From Thermomonas beijingensis (GTDB lineage Bacteria; Pseudomonadota; Gammaproteobacteria; Xanthomonadales; Xanthomonadaceae), in the NCBI RefSeq assembly GCF_020034655.1, contig NZ_JAIQDJ010000004.1, positions 62,001-126,000 of the forward strand: DNA of 64,000 nucleotides, read 5' to 3'. Made by a program: the position numbers and the translations under genes. Under the pieces are notes generated by a model that worked only from the letters and a program-made list of their open reading frames with translations, made no database searches and was not told the origin of the DNA. This document shows, in pieces, positions 8,294 to 17,101 of the stretch. Positions within the stretch are counted from its first letter, which is position 1; every line of letters begins with the position of its first letter.

Positions 8294-10132
8294 ATGCCCG
8301 ACTATCGCTCCAAAACATCAACCCATGGGCGCAACATGGCTGGTGCCCGCGCCCTCTGGCGCGCCACCGGCATGCAAGATGCCGACTTCCACAAACCCAT
8401 CATCGCCATTGCCAATTCCTTCACCCAGTTCGTGCCCGGGCACGTGCATCTGAAGGACATGGGGCAGTTGGTGGCGCGTGAAATCGAGCGTGTCGGCGGC
8501 GTGGCCAAGGAGTTCAACACGATTGCGGTGGATGACGGGATCGCGATGGGCCACGACGGCATGTTGTATTCGCTGCCAAGCCGTGAACTCATTGCCGATG
8601 CGGTGGAATACATGGTCAATGCGCATTGCGCCGATGCGCTGGTGTGCATTTCCAATTGCGACAAGATCACTCCCGGCATGTTGATGGCGGCGCTGCGTTT
8701 GAACATCCCGGTGGTGTTTGTCTCGGGTGGGCCGATGGAAGCCGGCAAGACCGCGCTATCACCGCGCAAACTGGATTTGGTGGACGCCATCGTGCAGGCC
8801 ACCGATGTCAATGTCAGCGATGCGCAGTTGGACGCGGTGGAGCGCAGCGCATGCCCCACCTGTGGCAGTTGCAGTGGCATGTTCACAGCCAATTCGATGA
8901 ATTGTTTGACCGAGGCGCTGGGTCTCTCGCTGCCCGGCAACGGCACGATGCTGGCCACCCATGCCGACCGTGAAGCGCTGTTCAAGCAAGCCGGTGTGAC
9001 GGCGGTCGAGCTGTGTCATCGCTGGTATGGCGCGGAAGATGCCAGTGCATTGCCACGCAGCATTGCCAGCTTCTATGCGTTTGAAAACGCGATGATGCTG
9101 GACATCGCGATGGGCGGTTCCACCAATACCATTTTGCATCTGCTGGCCGCCGCGCAAGAGGCCGGCGTGGACTTCACGCTGCGTGATATCGACCGCTTGT
9201 CACGCAAGGTGCCGCAGTTGTGCAAGGTGGCACCCAATACCGAGAAGTACCATATCGAAGATGTGCATCGCGCCGGTGGCGTGATCGCGATCCTGGGTGA
9301 ATTGGCGCGCGCCGGATTACTCCACACGGATGTGCCGACGGTGCACGCCAGGACATTGGGCGAGGCGATTGCGCATTGGGATATCACCCAAACCGGCGAT
9401 GCCAAGGTGCATGAGTTTTTCCAAGCCGGGCCTGCCGGTATTCCCACCCAAGTGGCGTTCAGTCAAGCCACACGTTGGCCGTCGTTGGACATGGATCGCA
9501 GCACGGGTTGTATCCGTGATGTTGCGCATGCGTATTCGCAAGAAGGTGGCCTCGCGGTGTTGTACGGCAATCTGGCGAAAGATGGCTGCGTGGTGAAAAC
9601 GGCCGGCGTGGATGCATCCATCCATGTGTTTGAGGGGCGTGCGCGGGTGTATGAAAGTCAGGACGCAGCGGTGGCTGGCATCTTGGCCGACGCGGTGCGC
9701 GCCGCGGATGTGGTGGTGATTCGCTACGAAGGTCCGAAGGGCGGGCCGGGCATGCAGGAAATGCTGTATCCCACCAGCTATCTGAAATCCAAGGGCATGG
9801 GCAAAACCTGCGCATTGCTCACCGATGGCCGGTTTTCCGGTGGAACCTCGGGCTTGTCGATCGGCCATGTTTCACCGGAAGCGGCCGCCGGTGGCGCGAT
9901 CGGTTTGGTGCGCGAAGGTGACCGCATCCACATCGATATTCCTGCGCGCAGCATCACCTTGCTGGTGCCGGAGGCCGAGTTGGCCGCACGCCGCGCAGCG
10001 CAAGAGGCGCAAGGTTGGAAGCCTGCATTTCCGCGTGCGCGCAAGGTCTCCAGTGCACTCAAAGCGTATGCGCTGTTGGCCACCAGCGCGGACAAGGGCG
10101 CGGTGCGGAATCAGGCGTTGCTGGAGCAGTAG
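8294..10132 (+). CDS. ilvD: Dihydroxy-acid dehydratase
   Basis: Iron-sulfur dehydratase (612 aa) producing 2-oxoisovalerate and 2-oxo-3-methylvalerate, the penultimate step of valine and isoleucine synthesis. It matches the long E. coli-like form: [15 protein letters not shown] near the N-terminus, cluster cysteines in [10 protein letters not shown] and [16 protein letters not shown], and [21 protein letters not shown] near the C-terminus. It is transcribed away from the ilvC operon from its own promoter region, which contains the palindrome at 8214-8235. There is no obvious leader peptide of its own. Confidence 0.98.
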   Translation: MPDYRSKTSTHGRNMAGARALWRATGMQDADFHKPIIAIANSFTQFVPGHVHLKDMGQLVAREIERVGGVAKEFNTIAVDDGIAMGHDGMLYSLPSRELIADAVEYMVNAHCADALVCISNCDKITPGMLMAALRLNIPVVFVSGGPMEAGKTALSPRKLDLVDAIVQATDVNVSDAQLDAVERSACPTCGSCSGMFTANSMNCLTEALGLSLPGNGTMLATHADREALFKQAGVTAVELCHRWYGAEDASALPRSIASFYAFENAMMLDIAMGGSTNTILHLLAAAQEAGVDFTLRDIDRLSRKVPQLCKVAPNTEKYHIEDVHRAGGVIAILGELARAGLLHTDVPTVHARTLGEAIAHWDITQTGDAKVHEFFQAGPAGIPTQVAFSQATRWPSLDMDRSTGCIRDVAHAYSQEGGLAVLYGNLAKDGCVVKTAGVDASIHVFEGRARVYESQDAAVAGILADAVRAADVVVIRYEGPKGGPGMQEMLYPTSYLKSKGMGKTCALLTDGRFSGGTSGLSIGHVSPEAAAGGAIGLVREGDRIHIDIPARSITLLVPEAELAARRAAQEAQGWKPAFPRARKVSSALKAYALLATSADKGAVRNQALLEQ

Positions 10133-10143
10133 AGCGCACTGCC

Positions 10144-10221
10144 GCAGGAGCGCACCGCAGGGGCGCGATGCATTTCCAGGGATTTCGCGAAAGCGTTCGC
10201 ACCCCTGTGGTGTGCTCCTGC
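10144..10221. repeat. Large imperfect palindrome between ilvD and rpiA
   Basis: A 24-base arm at 10144-10167 (beginning GCAGGAGCGCACC) is the inverse of 10198-10221 (ending GGTGTGCTCCTGC) with three mismatches, around a 30-base loop. It occupies most of the 98 bases between the convergent ilvD and rpiA genes. It looks like a dispersed palindromic unit or MITE-like remnant and may end transcription from both sides. Copies elsewhere in the genome cannot be judged from this window. Confidence 0.6.
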
Positions 10222-10230
10222 GAGTATCGT

Positions 10231-10878
10231 TCAAAGCACCAGCGGTGGCTGCCCGCCGACAATCACCACATCGGCGGGGCGGCGTGCAAACAGACCCACC
10301 GAGACGACGCCTGGGATTTGATTGATGGCGCGCTCCATCGCCACCGGGTCGGTGATGGCCAGATTGTGGATGTCGAGGATCACATTGCCGTTGTCGGTGA
10401 TGACGCCATCGCGCCACACTGGTTGGCCACCGGTCAGTTCCAGCAGTTTGCGAGCCACCAGACTGCGCGCCATCGGGATCACTTCCACCGGCAGCGGGAA
10501 TTTGCCCAGCACCGGTACCTGCTTGGATGGATCGACGATGCAGATAAAGCGTTCGCTGGCTTCGGCAATGATTTTCTCGCGGGTGAGTGCGGCACCGCCA
10601 CCCTTGATCAGGCATTTGTCGGGGTCGCATTCGTCGGCACCATCCACATACAGGGATAACGGGCCAGCGGCATTGAGGTCGATGACGTCGATACCATGCG
10701 CCTGCAGGCGTGCGGTGCTTTGCTCGGAGCTGGACACCGCACCTTGGATGCGATCTTTCCAGGCGGCCAGCGCGTCGATGAAATAGGCCACGGTGGAGCC
10801 GGTGCCTACGCCCACGATCATGTTGTCTTCAACGTATTGAATGGCTTTTTCTGCGGCGAGTTTTTTGGCTTCAGACAT
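10231..10878 (-). CDS. rpiA: Ribose-5-phosphate isomerase A
   Basis: Interconverts ribose-5-phosphate and ribulose-5-phosphate in the pentose phosphate pathway (215 aa, near the usual 219). Family motifs include [50 protein letters not shown] with the catalytic acid and lysine region, and [12 protein letters not shown]. The ATG at 10878 was chosen because it fits the family N-terminus ([12 protein letters not shown]); a TTG six codons upstream is possible. It is the last gene of the reverse housekeeping run. Confidence 0.96.
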   Translation of the reverse strand: MSEAKKLAAEKAIQYVEDNMIVGVGTGSTVAYFIDALAAWKDRIQGAVSSSEQSTARLQAHGIDVIDLNAAGPLSLYVDGADECDPDKCLIKGGGAALTREKIIAEASERFICIVDPSKQVPVLGKFPLPVEVIPMARSLVARKLLELTGGQPVWRDGVITDNGNVILDIHNLAITDPVAMERAINQIPGVVSVGLFARRPADVVIVGGQPPLVL

Positions 10879-10906
10879 GGGGTGCACCAAGTTCAAGGGG
10901 AGAAGG

Positions 10907-11383
10907 TCAGGGCTTTTCCAGGCCCAGCAATAGTTTCCACTGCGCGGTGGTTACCGGAAACACCGACAGCCGGCTGCCACGTGCGGTGAGTGCAAAGCCT
11001 TCGCCCAATGCATCGGCGTGCTGGCGAATGTCTTCCAGCGCAATGACCTGCTTGAACTTGCGCTCGAATGCCACGTCCACCAAAAACCAGCGTGGGGCTT
11101 CGGGGGTGGCTTTGGGGTCGAAATAGTGGGACTTCGGGTCGAACTGGGTGCTATCGGGATAAGCATGACTGGCCACGCGGGCCAGCCCGGCGATGCCCGG
11201 CACTTTGCAATTGGAGTGGTAGAACATCACGCCGTCGCCCACCTGCATGCCGTCGCGCATGAAATTGCGCGCTTGGTAATTGCGCACCCCATTCCACGGC
11301 TCAGTGCCAACGCGGGCAAGGTCATCAATCGAAAATGCATCCGGCTCCGATTTCATCATCCAATAGCGTTTGCGTGGGCTCAT
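10907..11383 (-). CDS. EVE domain-containing protein
   Basis: A 158-residue protein consisting of a single EVE (PUA-like) domain. It begins with [17 protein letters not shown] and contains [28 protein letters not shown], the typical opening of this family. EVE domains are proposed to read modified bases in DNA or RNA; the substrate here is unknown. Its ATG overlaps the ygfA stop (ATGA), so it is translated from the ygfA message downstream of 6S RNA. Stand-alone EVE genes in this position are housekeeping-like rather than defence-associated. Confidence 0.93.
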   Translation of the reverse strand: MSPRKRYWMMKSEPDAFSIDDLARVGTEPWNGVRNYQARNFMRDGMQVGDGVMFYHSNCKVPGIAGLARVASHAYPDSTQFDPKSHYFDPKATPEAPRWFLVDVAFERKFKQVIALEDIRQHADALGEGFALTARGSRLSVFPVTTAQWKLLLGLEKP

Positions 11384-12000
11384 GCGTGATCCTCGCGGAA
11401 GTAGGTGGCGCTTTCGCAGCAAATGGCATCCATCCGGATATCCCAATATTCGTGGGCAATCGCGTCGGTTTGCTGCGCGGCAAAGCCTACGCCGACCAGC
11501 CAGGGTGGGGCCGGTTGGGTGTTGCGGAATGCAAAGCTGCGGTCGTACCAACCGCCGCCCATCCCCAAGCGGTGGCAGTGCGCATCAAACCCGACCAAGG
11601 GCAGCAGCACCAGCGTCATTGCGTCGGCGCGCAATGCCGCGTCGGGGCTGATGTCGGGTTCGGGGATGCCGTAGCGGTTGGTCACCAACGAATCGCCCGG
11701 GTGCCACGGCGCAAAGCGCAGCGTACCATCGGGGTGCAGGATCGGCAGGCAATAGATCCAGCCCTTGGGCAGGCCTAATTGCAAGGCGTGCAAGCCGATT
11801 TCGCCATCCATTGCCCAATAGCCGGCCACATAACCACCGGCCGACCGGTCTGTTTGCGCCAGCATCGGCAGCGCCAGCAAGCGTTGGGCGAGGGCATCGG
11901 CGGCGGCAATGCGCTGCGCGGCCGGCAGGCTGCGGCGCACTTCACGCAATTGGGCACGCAGGGTTTTGCGCAGCATGGCGCGGTTGGAAGGCGGGCTCAC
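11380..12000 (-). CDS. ygfA: 5-formyltetrahydrofolate cyclo-ligase
   Basis: ATP-dependent enzyme converting 5-formyl-THF to 5,10-methenyl-THF (206 aa from a GTG at 12000; an ATG at 11976 would give 198 aa). The signature LPLVGFDAHCHRLGMGGGWYDRS is clear, and RFAPWHPGDSLVTNRYGIPEP precedes it. It lies immediately downstream of the 6S RNA gene and is probably processed from the same transcript, as in many gammaproteobacteria. In E. coli this gene is linked to persister formation. Confidence 0.95.
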   Translation of the reverse strand: MSPPSNRAMLRKTLRAQLREVRRSLPAAQRIAAADALAQRLLALPMLAQTDRSAGGYVAGYWAMDGEIGLHALQLGLPKGWIYCLPILHPDGTLRFAPWHPGDSLVTNRYGIPEPDISPDAALRADAMTLVLLPLVGFDAHCHRLGMGGGWYDRSFAFRNTQPAPPWLVGVGFAAQQTDAIAHEYWDIRMDAICCESATYFREDHA

Positions 12001-12028
12001 GCGGCAAACGCCTGCAGCAAAAGGGGGG

Positions 12029-12213
12029 AATGTCTCCGCTGTGGCGATGCGAGCGAAACGACCTTGAACCCGGGGTTCAAGTGGGAACGCGTGGCGGCCA
12101 TTGGGCTTTCCGCATGAAGCGGACTTGCACTCCCGGCAACCAATGCGTCCCCGTGGTCGTCATTAAGGGACAAGGCGAATGTTGCGCGCGCCGTCGCTCA
12201 CAGCAGAGGACAT
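12029..12213 (-). ncRNA. ssrS: 6S RNA
   Basis: About 185 bases between zapA and ygfA, the canonical location. The two ends are complementary (5' ATGTCCTCTGCTGTG with 3' CACAGCGGAGACAT, one bulge). The conserved internal hairpin CTTGAACCCCGGGTTCAAG is at 12063-12081. 6S RNA mimics an open promoter and sequesters sigma-70 RNA polymerase in stationary phase. A promoter with TATACT at 12223-12218 and TTCACT at 12245-12240 (16-base spacer) precedes the 5' end. The ends are estimated from the stem and may be off by a few bases. Confidence 0.9.
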
Positions 12214-12217
12214 CGCC

Positions 12218-12245
12218 AGTATAGCTGGCGATGCCGATTAGTGAA
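12218..12245 (-). promoter_or_regulatory. Sigma-70 promoter of 6S RNA
   Basis: TTCACT (12245-12240), a 16-base spacer and TATACT (12223-12218) on the reverse strand, about five bases before the predicted 6S RNA start. The hexamers differ from consensus at two and one positions respectively. Confidence 0.65.
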
Positions 12246-12275
12246 GCAGAAAGGTGGGCTGCGGACTTGAGTGGT

Positions 12276-12566
12276 TCAGCTTGCCGCCAGCAGCGCATCC
12301 AGTTTGCGATTGGCATCATCCAGCAGGGCGAAGGGATCGCCGCTGCGCGCTGTTGCCGGCGTTTGGCTTTGTTGCAATTCGTGCGCCAAATTGAGCGCGG
12401 TCAGCACCGCCAGCCGGTCGGGGGCCACCATCTTGTTGCCGCCGCGCAGCTCGCGCATGCGCGCATCCAGCATGCGTGCCGCTGCGGTGAGCGAATCGCG
12501 TTCATCATCGCTCACGCCCACGGTGTATTCGCGGTCCAGAATACGGACGGTGACCGGCTCGCTCAT
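12276..12566 (-). CDS. zapA: Cell division protein ZapA
   Basis: A 96-residue FtsZ-ring accessory protein that bundles FtsZ filaments at mid-cell. It has the ZapA opening (VTVRILDREYTVGVSDDERDSL), the ARMLDARMREL helix and the long C-terminal coiled coil with NLAHELQ. The ATG overlaps the stop of the upstream zapB-like gene (ATGA). The pairing with 6S RNA and ygfA downstream is conserved in gammaproteobacteria. Confidence 0.95.
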   Translation of the reverse strand: MSEPVTVRILDREYTVGVSDDERDSLTAAARMLDARMRELRGGNKMVAPDRLAVLTALNLAHELQQSQTPATARSGDPFALLDDANRKLDALLAAS

Positions 12567-12784
12567 GTGTGTTGCTCCAGCGATTTCAAGCGGCCAATCA
12601 TCGCTTCCACCCGGCTGCGTGCTTGTTCCTGCTTGCTGAGTAGTTGCGCACGCTCGCCGCTCATTTGCTCCACTTGCTGGCGCAGGCTGCGGTTCTCGTC
12701 GTGCAGACGTTGCGTGCGCACGGCAAGCAGGTCGATGCGTGCCAGCAGTTTGTGCAATTCAGCATGCAGGTCGCGGTTTGTCAT
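12563..12784 (-). CDS. ZapB-like coiled-coil protein (TIGR02449 type)
   Basis: A 73-residue protein that is one continuous amphipathic helix with heptad leucines (LHAELHKLLARIDLLAVRTQRL, then RSLRQQVEQM). Small coiled-coil proteins of this kind regularly precede zapA in Xanthomonadaceae and pseudomonads and are thought to act at the division ring together with ZapA. The direct overlap with zapA supports this. The exact function is inferred from size, structure and position only. Confidence 0.8.
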   Translation of the reverse strand: MTNRDLHAELHKLLARIDLLAVRTQRLHDENRSLRQQVEQMSGERAQLLSKQEQARSRVEAMIGRLKSLEQHT

Positions 12785-12793
12785 CTGCCCACA

Positions 12794-15124
12794 TTAGGCA
12801 GGTGGCAGTGCTTGGTCAAGATGCGTGGTGGGCTGTGCCAACGCGTGCCGAGCAGTGTGCTGCTGAACATCAAGAATAAAGCGCAGGCAGGCGTCGGCCT
12901 CCAATGGAGGAGAAATCAGATAGCCCTGCGCAAGATCACAGTGTTGTTGTTGCAAGAAGGTGAGTTGCTCGGGGGTTTCCACGCCCTCAGCGACCACAAG
13001 CAAGCCCAGTGAACGGGCCATTGCGATGATGGTGGTGGTGATGGTGGTGTCTTCGCTGTCGCCGGACAATTGCAGACCGTCGACGAACGCTTTGTCGATC
13101 TTCAGGGTATTGATCGGCAGGCGATGCAGATAGGCCAGCGACGAATAGCCGGTACCGAAATCATCCACCGCAATCGACACCCCCATCTCCCGAAAGGCTT
13201 GCAACCGCTCGGTAGCCACATCGGCATTTGCCATCAGCACGCTCTCGGTCAACTCCAATTCCAATGCACTGGGCGGCAAATGACTTTGTGTGAGCGCGGC
13301 GTGGACGGTTTGCGTCAGATCGCTGCGCAGAAACTGAAGCGCCGATACGTTGACCGACACCGAGAGCTGCGTGCTGACACCGGCACGCTGCCAGGCGGCT
13401 AGTGTGCGACACGCTTCTTGCAACACCCATTCGCCAATGGGAAGAATGGCACCGCAGTCTTCTGCCAACGGGATGAATTGATCGGGTTGGATCGAGCCAT
13501 GTTCAGGGCTATCCCAACGTAGCAATGCTTCCACTGCATCGATGCGGCCGTCGGCCAGCACTTGCTGCGGTTGAAATACCAATCGCAATTCGCCGCGTTC
13601 CACCACGCGCCGCAGCGAGCTGATCAGATGTGCGCGTCTGCGCAGATCCACGGCCATGCTGTCGGTGTAGCACATGCAGGTGCGTTTGCCGGCAGCCTTG
13701 GCGTGATACATCGCGGTATCGGCGTATTTAAGTAGATCGGTGGGCACCTGCGCATGCTCGGGGAACAGGCTGATGCCGATCGAGGGCGTGATGGTGAATT
13801 CGAAGCGGTCATCCAGCCGCAGCGGCGCATCAAATGCAGTCAGAATGCGTTGTGCACATGCTTCAGCCTCGGAAGCATCGTGCAGATCTTCCAGCAGTGC
13901 GGTGAATTCATCGCCGCTGACCCGTGCAACTGTGCGCTCCGCACCCACGACGTCCTGCAAACGCTGTGCGGCTGCGCGCAACACGCGGTCACCAGTGGCG
14001 TGGCCCAGCGAATCGTTGACGTCCTTGAAGTTATCCAAATCAAGAAACAGCAGCGCCAATTTGTTGCCCTTGCGGCGTGCGTTGACGATGGCGCGCGACA
14101 GGCGTTCGGCCAGCAAGGTGCGATTGGGAAGGCCGGTCAGGGTGTCGAAATTGGCCAGGTAGCGCAGCTCTTGCTCAATCCGGTGGCGCTCGGTGATGTC
14201 ATTGGCCACCAGCACATACAGCGGGGCGGCAGCGCCCGATTGCTCGATCTGGTTGCACTGCATTGCGCACAGCACCACGCTACCGTCCTTGCGTTGCTGC
14301 CACATGTTGCCCACCCAGCTGCCGTTGTTGCGTACGGCATTGCGGACATCTGCATAGAATTGGGGGTCATGGCGGGTGGAGTTGATCAGCGCTGCATCTT
14401 CACCCACCACGTCTTCAGCGGTATAGCCTGTCATTTGACTGAACGCCGGGTTGACGGTCACGAAGTGAAATTGCGCATCCAGCACGGCGACTGACTCGGC
14501 CATGCTGTGCATCACCTTGGCGGCAATTTGGCGTTGGCTTTCCAACTCTCTGAGTGATTCGACATTGCGCGCCGTGCCGGCGATACGTACCACCCGGCCA
14601 TCATCAGAATACTCAACTGCGCGGCCGCGCAGCAGCATCCATTGCCACTGCCCGGCGTCCCCTAGCATGCGATGTTCGGAGAGGAAAATCGCAGACTTGC
14701 CCTGCAAATACTCGCGCAAGCGCTGCAGTACATCCTGCAGATCGTCAGGATGGATTTGTGGGTTGGTGTCGAGGATGCTGTACACCACCAAGTCGTTGGC
14801 TTGGTCTGGCAGTACCCGAGTGGTTTCCAGTTCTCGTGAGCGCAAGTCGTACTGCCAGTACAACTCGTTGGACGCCCACAGTGACAGGCGCAGGCGCTGT
14901 TCACGTTCATGGGTCTCCGATAGATGTTCGCGTTGCACGCGTTCGCGGCGACGGTAATTGATTAGCGTTGTGCCGGCCAGCACCAGCACCAGAGCGACCA
15001 AGACCAACAACAAATAGTGGCTGCCCGGCAAGTTGCCAGAAACCGCAACCGCAGGCACTGTCGCCAGCGTACGCTGTGCGCTGCCAAGGATTGTTCCTGC
15101 CGCTGAAAACAGCTCTTTCCCCAT
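12794..15124 (-). CDS. PAS-PAS-GGDEF-EAL cyclic-di-GMP protein
   Basis: Membrane-anchored signalling protein (776 aa). A transmembrane helix at about residues 36-56 is followed by two PAS-like sensor regions (about 80-190 and 205-315), a GGDEF domain (about 325-485) and an EAL domain (about 510-760). The GGDEF active-site motif reads SGDEF (403-407); the EAL domain keeps its catalytic set: EALLRW (532), VNVSAL (591), ELTES (624), DDFGTGYSS (654), LKIDK (674) and EGVET (713). So phosphodiesterase activity on c-di-GMP is likely, and cyclase activity uncertain. The start MGKELF at 15124 was chosen because the frame upstream overlaps the divergent ygfB-like gene. Confidence 0.93.
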   Translation of the reverse strand: MGKELFSAAGTILGSAQRTLATVPAVAVSGNLPGSHYLLLVLVALVLVLAGTTLINYRRRERVQREHLSETHEREQRLRLSLWASNELYWQYDLRSRELETTRVLPDQANDLVVYSILDTNPQIHPDDLQDVLQRLREYLQGKSAIFLSEHRMLGDAGQWQWMLLRGRAVEYSDDGRVVRIAGTARNVESLRELESQRQIAAKVMHSMAESVAVLDAQFHFVTVNPAFSQMTGYTAEDVVGEDAALINSTRHDPQFYADVRNAVRNNGSWVGNMWQQRKDGSVVLCAMQCNQIEQSGAAAPLYVLVANDITERHRIEQELRYLANFDTLTGLPNRTLLAERLSRAIVNARRKGNKLALLFLDLDNFKDVNDSLGHATGDRVLRAAAQRLQDVVGAERTVARVSGDEFTALLEDLHDASEAEACAQRILTAFDAPLRLDDRFEFTITPSIGISLFPEHAQVPTDLLKYADTAMYHAKAAGKRTCMCYTDSMAVDLRRRAHLISSLRRVVERGELRLVFQPQQVLADGRIDAVEALLRWDSPEHGSIQPDQFIPLAEDCGAILPIGEWVLQEACRTLAAWQRAGVSTQLSVSVNVSALQFLRSDLTQTVHAALTQSHLPPSALELELTESVLMANADVATERLQAFREMGVSIAVDDFGTGYSSLAYLHRLPINTLKIDKAFVDGLQLSGDSEDTTITTTIIAMARSLGLLVVAEGVETPEQLTFLQQQHCDLAQGYLISPPLEADACLRFILDVQQHTARHALAQPTTHLDQALPPA

Positions 15125-15212
15125 GTGTCGAGTGTAGACCAAGGCAACCGGAAGACAACAAGCCGGGGCGGCGATTGCTACACTCGCATCTCCCTTCGCC
15201 GAGATTGTGTGC

Positions 15213-15755
15213 GTGAGCGAGAACGAGTTGCCGGGCTGGACCGAAGTGGCGCAAGCCGCAAATCGACTGGCGTTGGCCAGCAGCCCTGCCGAATTGCATG
15301 GCAGCCTGTGTGGTTGGCTGGCGGCGGGCGGTGCGGATGTGGCCGATTGGCCAGCACAGGTGATGGTGGATTCGGCCTTGTCCACACCGGTGGCTGGGGA
15401 TGCGCTGGATCGCTTGCGCAGGGCCAGCGTTGAGCAGTTGCGGGATCCGGACTTCGGCTTCCAAATGCTGCTGCCAGAGGACGCTGCCGTCAGTGTGCGT
15501 GCGATGGAGTTGTTTGCGTGGTGCCGTGCCTTTTTGGGCGGGTTCGGGCTGGCTTTGGGCCAAGCCACCTTGTCCGAGGAAGCGCAGGAGGCCTTGTCCG
15601 ATCTGGCCAATCTGGGCGGCGCGCAGCTGGATGAGGGTGAGCAGGACGATGACGAGGAGGCCTTGGCCGAAATCGAGGAATACCTGCGCATGGCGGTGTT
15701 GTTGCTGCACGCAGATTGCGTACTGGGTAGCCAGCAACGGCAGCGTCTGCACTGA
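15213..15755 (+). CDS. UPF0149 family protein (YgfB)
   Basis: A 180-residue acidic, helical protein of the UPF0149/YgfB family. The family signature LHGSLCGWLAAGG is at the N-terminus and WCRAFLGGFGLALG in the middle, with a strongly acidic loop DEGEQDDDEEALAE before the last helix. It lies nine bases upstream of pepP, the same order as in E. coli. In Pseudomonas aeruginosa a YgfB protein modulates amidase expression and beta-lactam tolerance; whether that holds here is unknown. The GTG at 15213 has GAGA eight bases upstream; another GTG two codons earlier is too close to it. Confidence 0.9.
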   Translation: MSENELPGWTEVAQAANRLALASSPAELHGSLCGWLAAGGADVADWPAQVMVDSALSTPVAGDALDRLRRASVEQLRDPDFGFQMLLPEDAAVSVRAMELFAWCRAFLGGFGLALGQATLSEEAQEALSDLANLGGAQLDEGEQDDDEEALAEIEEYLRMAVLLLHADCVLGSQQRQRLH

Positions 15756-15764
15756 TGGAGTAGC

Positions 15765-17078
15765 TTGCCGGTGAGTGATCGCAAGCATTTTGCACGGCGA
15801 CGCCAACAGCTGATGCAGGCGGCAGGGGAGGGGTCGATCCTGATTTTGCCGGCTGCACCGGAACGTGTGCGCAGTCGGGACACGTATTATCCGTATCGGC
15901 AGGATTCCGATTTTTGGTATCTGACCGGCTGTGATGAGCCCGAGGCGGTACTGGCCTTGGTGCCGGGGCGCAAGCATGGCGAGGCGATTTTGTTTTGCCG
16001 CGAGCGCGACCTTGAGCGCGAAGCCTGGGATGGCGCACGCATGGGGCCGGAGCGTGCGATTGCGGTATTGGGTTTGGATGATGCCTATCCGATTGCGGAT
16101 ATCGACGACATCCTGCCCGGTTTGCTGGAAGGCCGCCGGCGCGTGCATTACCACCTTGGCCGCGATCCCGACTTTGACCTGAAATTGATCGGCTGGATCA
16201 ACCGTGTGCGCGCCCAGGTGCGACAGGGCGCGCAGCCGCCGCAGGAATTCCTTGAGCTGGGACATTTGCTGGACGAGCTGCGTTTGTTCAAATCGGCAGA
16301 TGAGATCCGCATGATGCAGAAAGCAGCCGATATCAGTATCGAAGCGCATCGTGCGGCGATGCGTGCCAGCCGCGTTGGCATGCATGAGTTTGAATTGCAG
16401 GCAGAGTTGGAATACGTATTCCGCAAGCATGGCGCACAACCGGCGTATGCCAGCATCGTGGGCAGCGGTGCCAATGCTTGTGTACTGCACTATCGCGATA
16501 ATGCGGCGAAATGCCGCGACGGCGAGTTGGTGCTAATCGACGCCGGTGCCGAATACGCTGGCTATGCGGCGGACATCACGCGCACGTTTCCGGCCAATGG
16601 ACGTTTCAGCAAGCCGCAGCGTGCGCTGCATACGCTGGTGTGCGCGGCACAAGCGGCTGCATTGGCACAGGCGCGTCCGGGTGTGCCTTACGAGGCTGGT
16701 CACGACGCGGCAGTGGCCACGCTGGCAGAGGGTTTGCTGTCGCTGGGCTTGCTCAAGGGCAGGCTGGAAAAGGTGATTGCCAATGGCGATTACAAGCGAT
16801 TTTATCGGCACAAGACCGGGCACTGGCTGGGGCTGGATGTGCACGATGTGGGCGAGTACCGCATCGATGGCGCATCGCGCCTGTTGGAGCCGGGAATGGT
16901 GTTCACCATCGAGCCTGGCGTGTATATCCCGCCCGACGACACGTCGGTTGCGGCGCAGTGGCGCGGGATTGGTATCCGTATTGAAGATGACGTGTTGATT
17001 ACCCGCGAGGGTCACCGGGTGTTGACCGCTGCGCTGGAACGCAGCGCAGAGGATGTAGAGGGGTTGATGGCGGGCTGA
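15765..17078 (+). CDS. pepP: Xaa-Pro aminopeptidase
   Basis: Metallopeptidase (437 aa) that removes an N-terminal residue preceding proline. The creatinase N-terminal domain spans about residues 1-170 (TYYPYRQDSDFWYLTG). The pita-bread catalytic domain follows with all five metal ligands: two Asp in LIDAGAEYAGYAADITRTF, His in KTGHWLGLDVHDVGEY, Glu in TIEPGVY and Glu in GIRIEDDVLIT. The start is TTG at 15765 or GTG at 15771; GGAG at 15757-15760 serves either. It is coupled to the ygfB-like gene and converges with pepQ. Confidence 0.95.
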   Translation: MPVSDRKHFARRRQQLMQAAGEGSILILPAAPERVRSRDTYYPYRQDSDFWYLTGCDEPEAVLALVPGRKHGEAILFCRERDLEREAWDGARMGPERAIAVLGLDDAYPIADIDDILPGLLEGRRRVHYHLGRDPDFDLKLIGWINRVRAQVRQGAQPPQEFLELGHLLDELRLFKSADEIRMMQKAADISIEAHRAAMRASRVGMHEFELQAELEYVFRKHGAQPAYASIVGSGANACVLHYRDNAAKCRDGELVLIDAGAEYAGYAADITRTFPANGRFSKPQRALHTLVCAAQAAALAQARPGVPYEAGHDAAVATLAEGLLSLGLLKGRLEKVIANGDYKRFYRHKTGHWLGLDVHDVGEYRIDGASRLLEPGMVFTIEPGVYIPPDDTSVAAQWRGIGIRIEDDVLITREGHRVLTAALERSAEDVEGLMAG

Positions 17079-17101
17079 TCTCGCGGCGGGAGAATGAAGT
17101 C

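Noticed and set aside
15125-15883. N-terminal extension of the GGDEF-EAL protein by 253 residues
   Set aside because: It overlaps the ygfB-like and pepP genes on the other strand and has no domain; the chosen start gives a normal membrane anchor.
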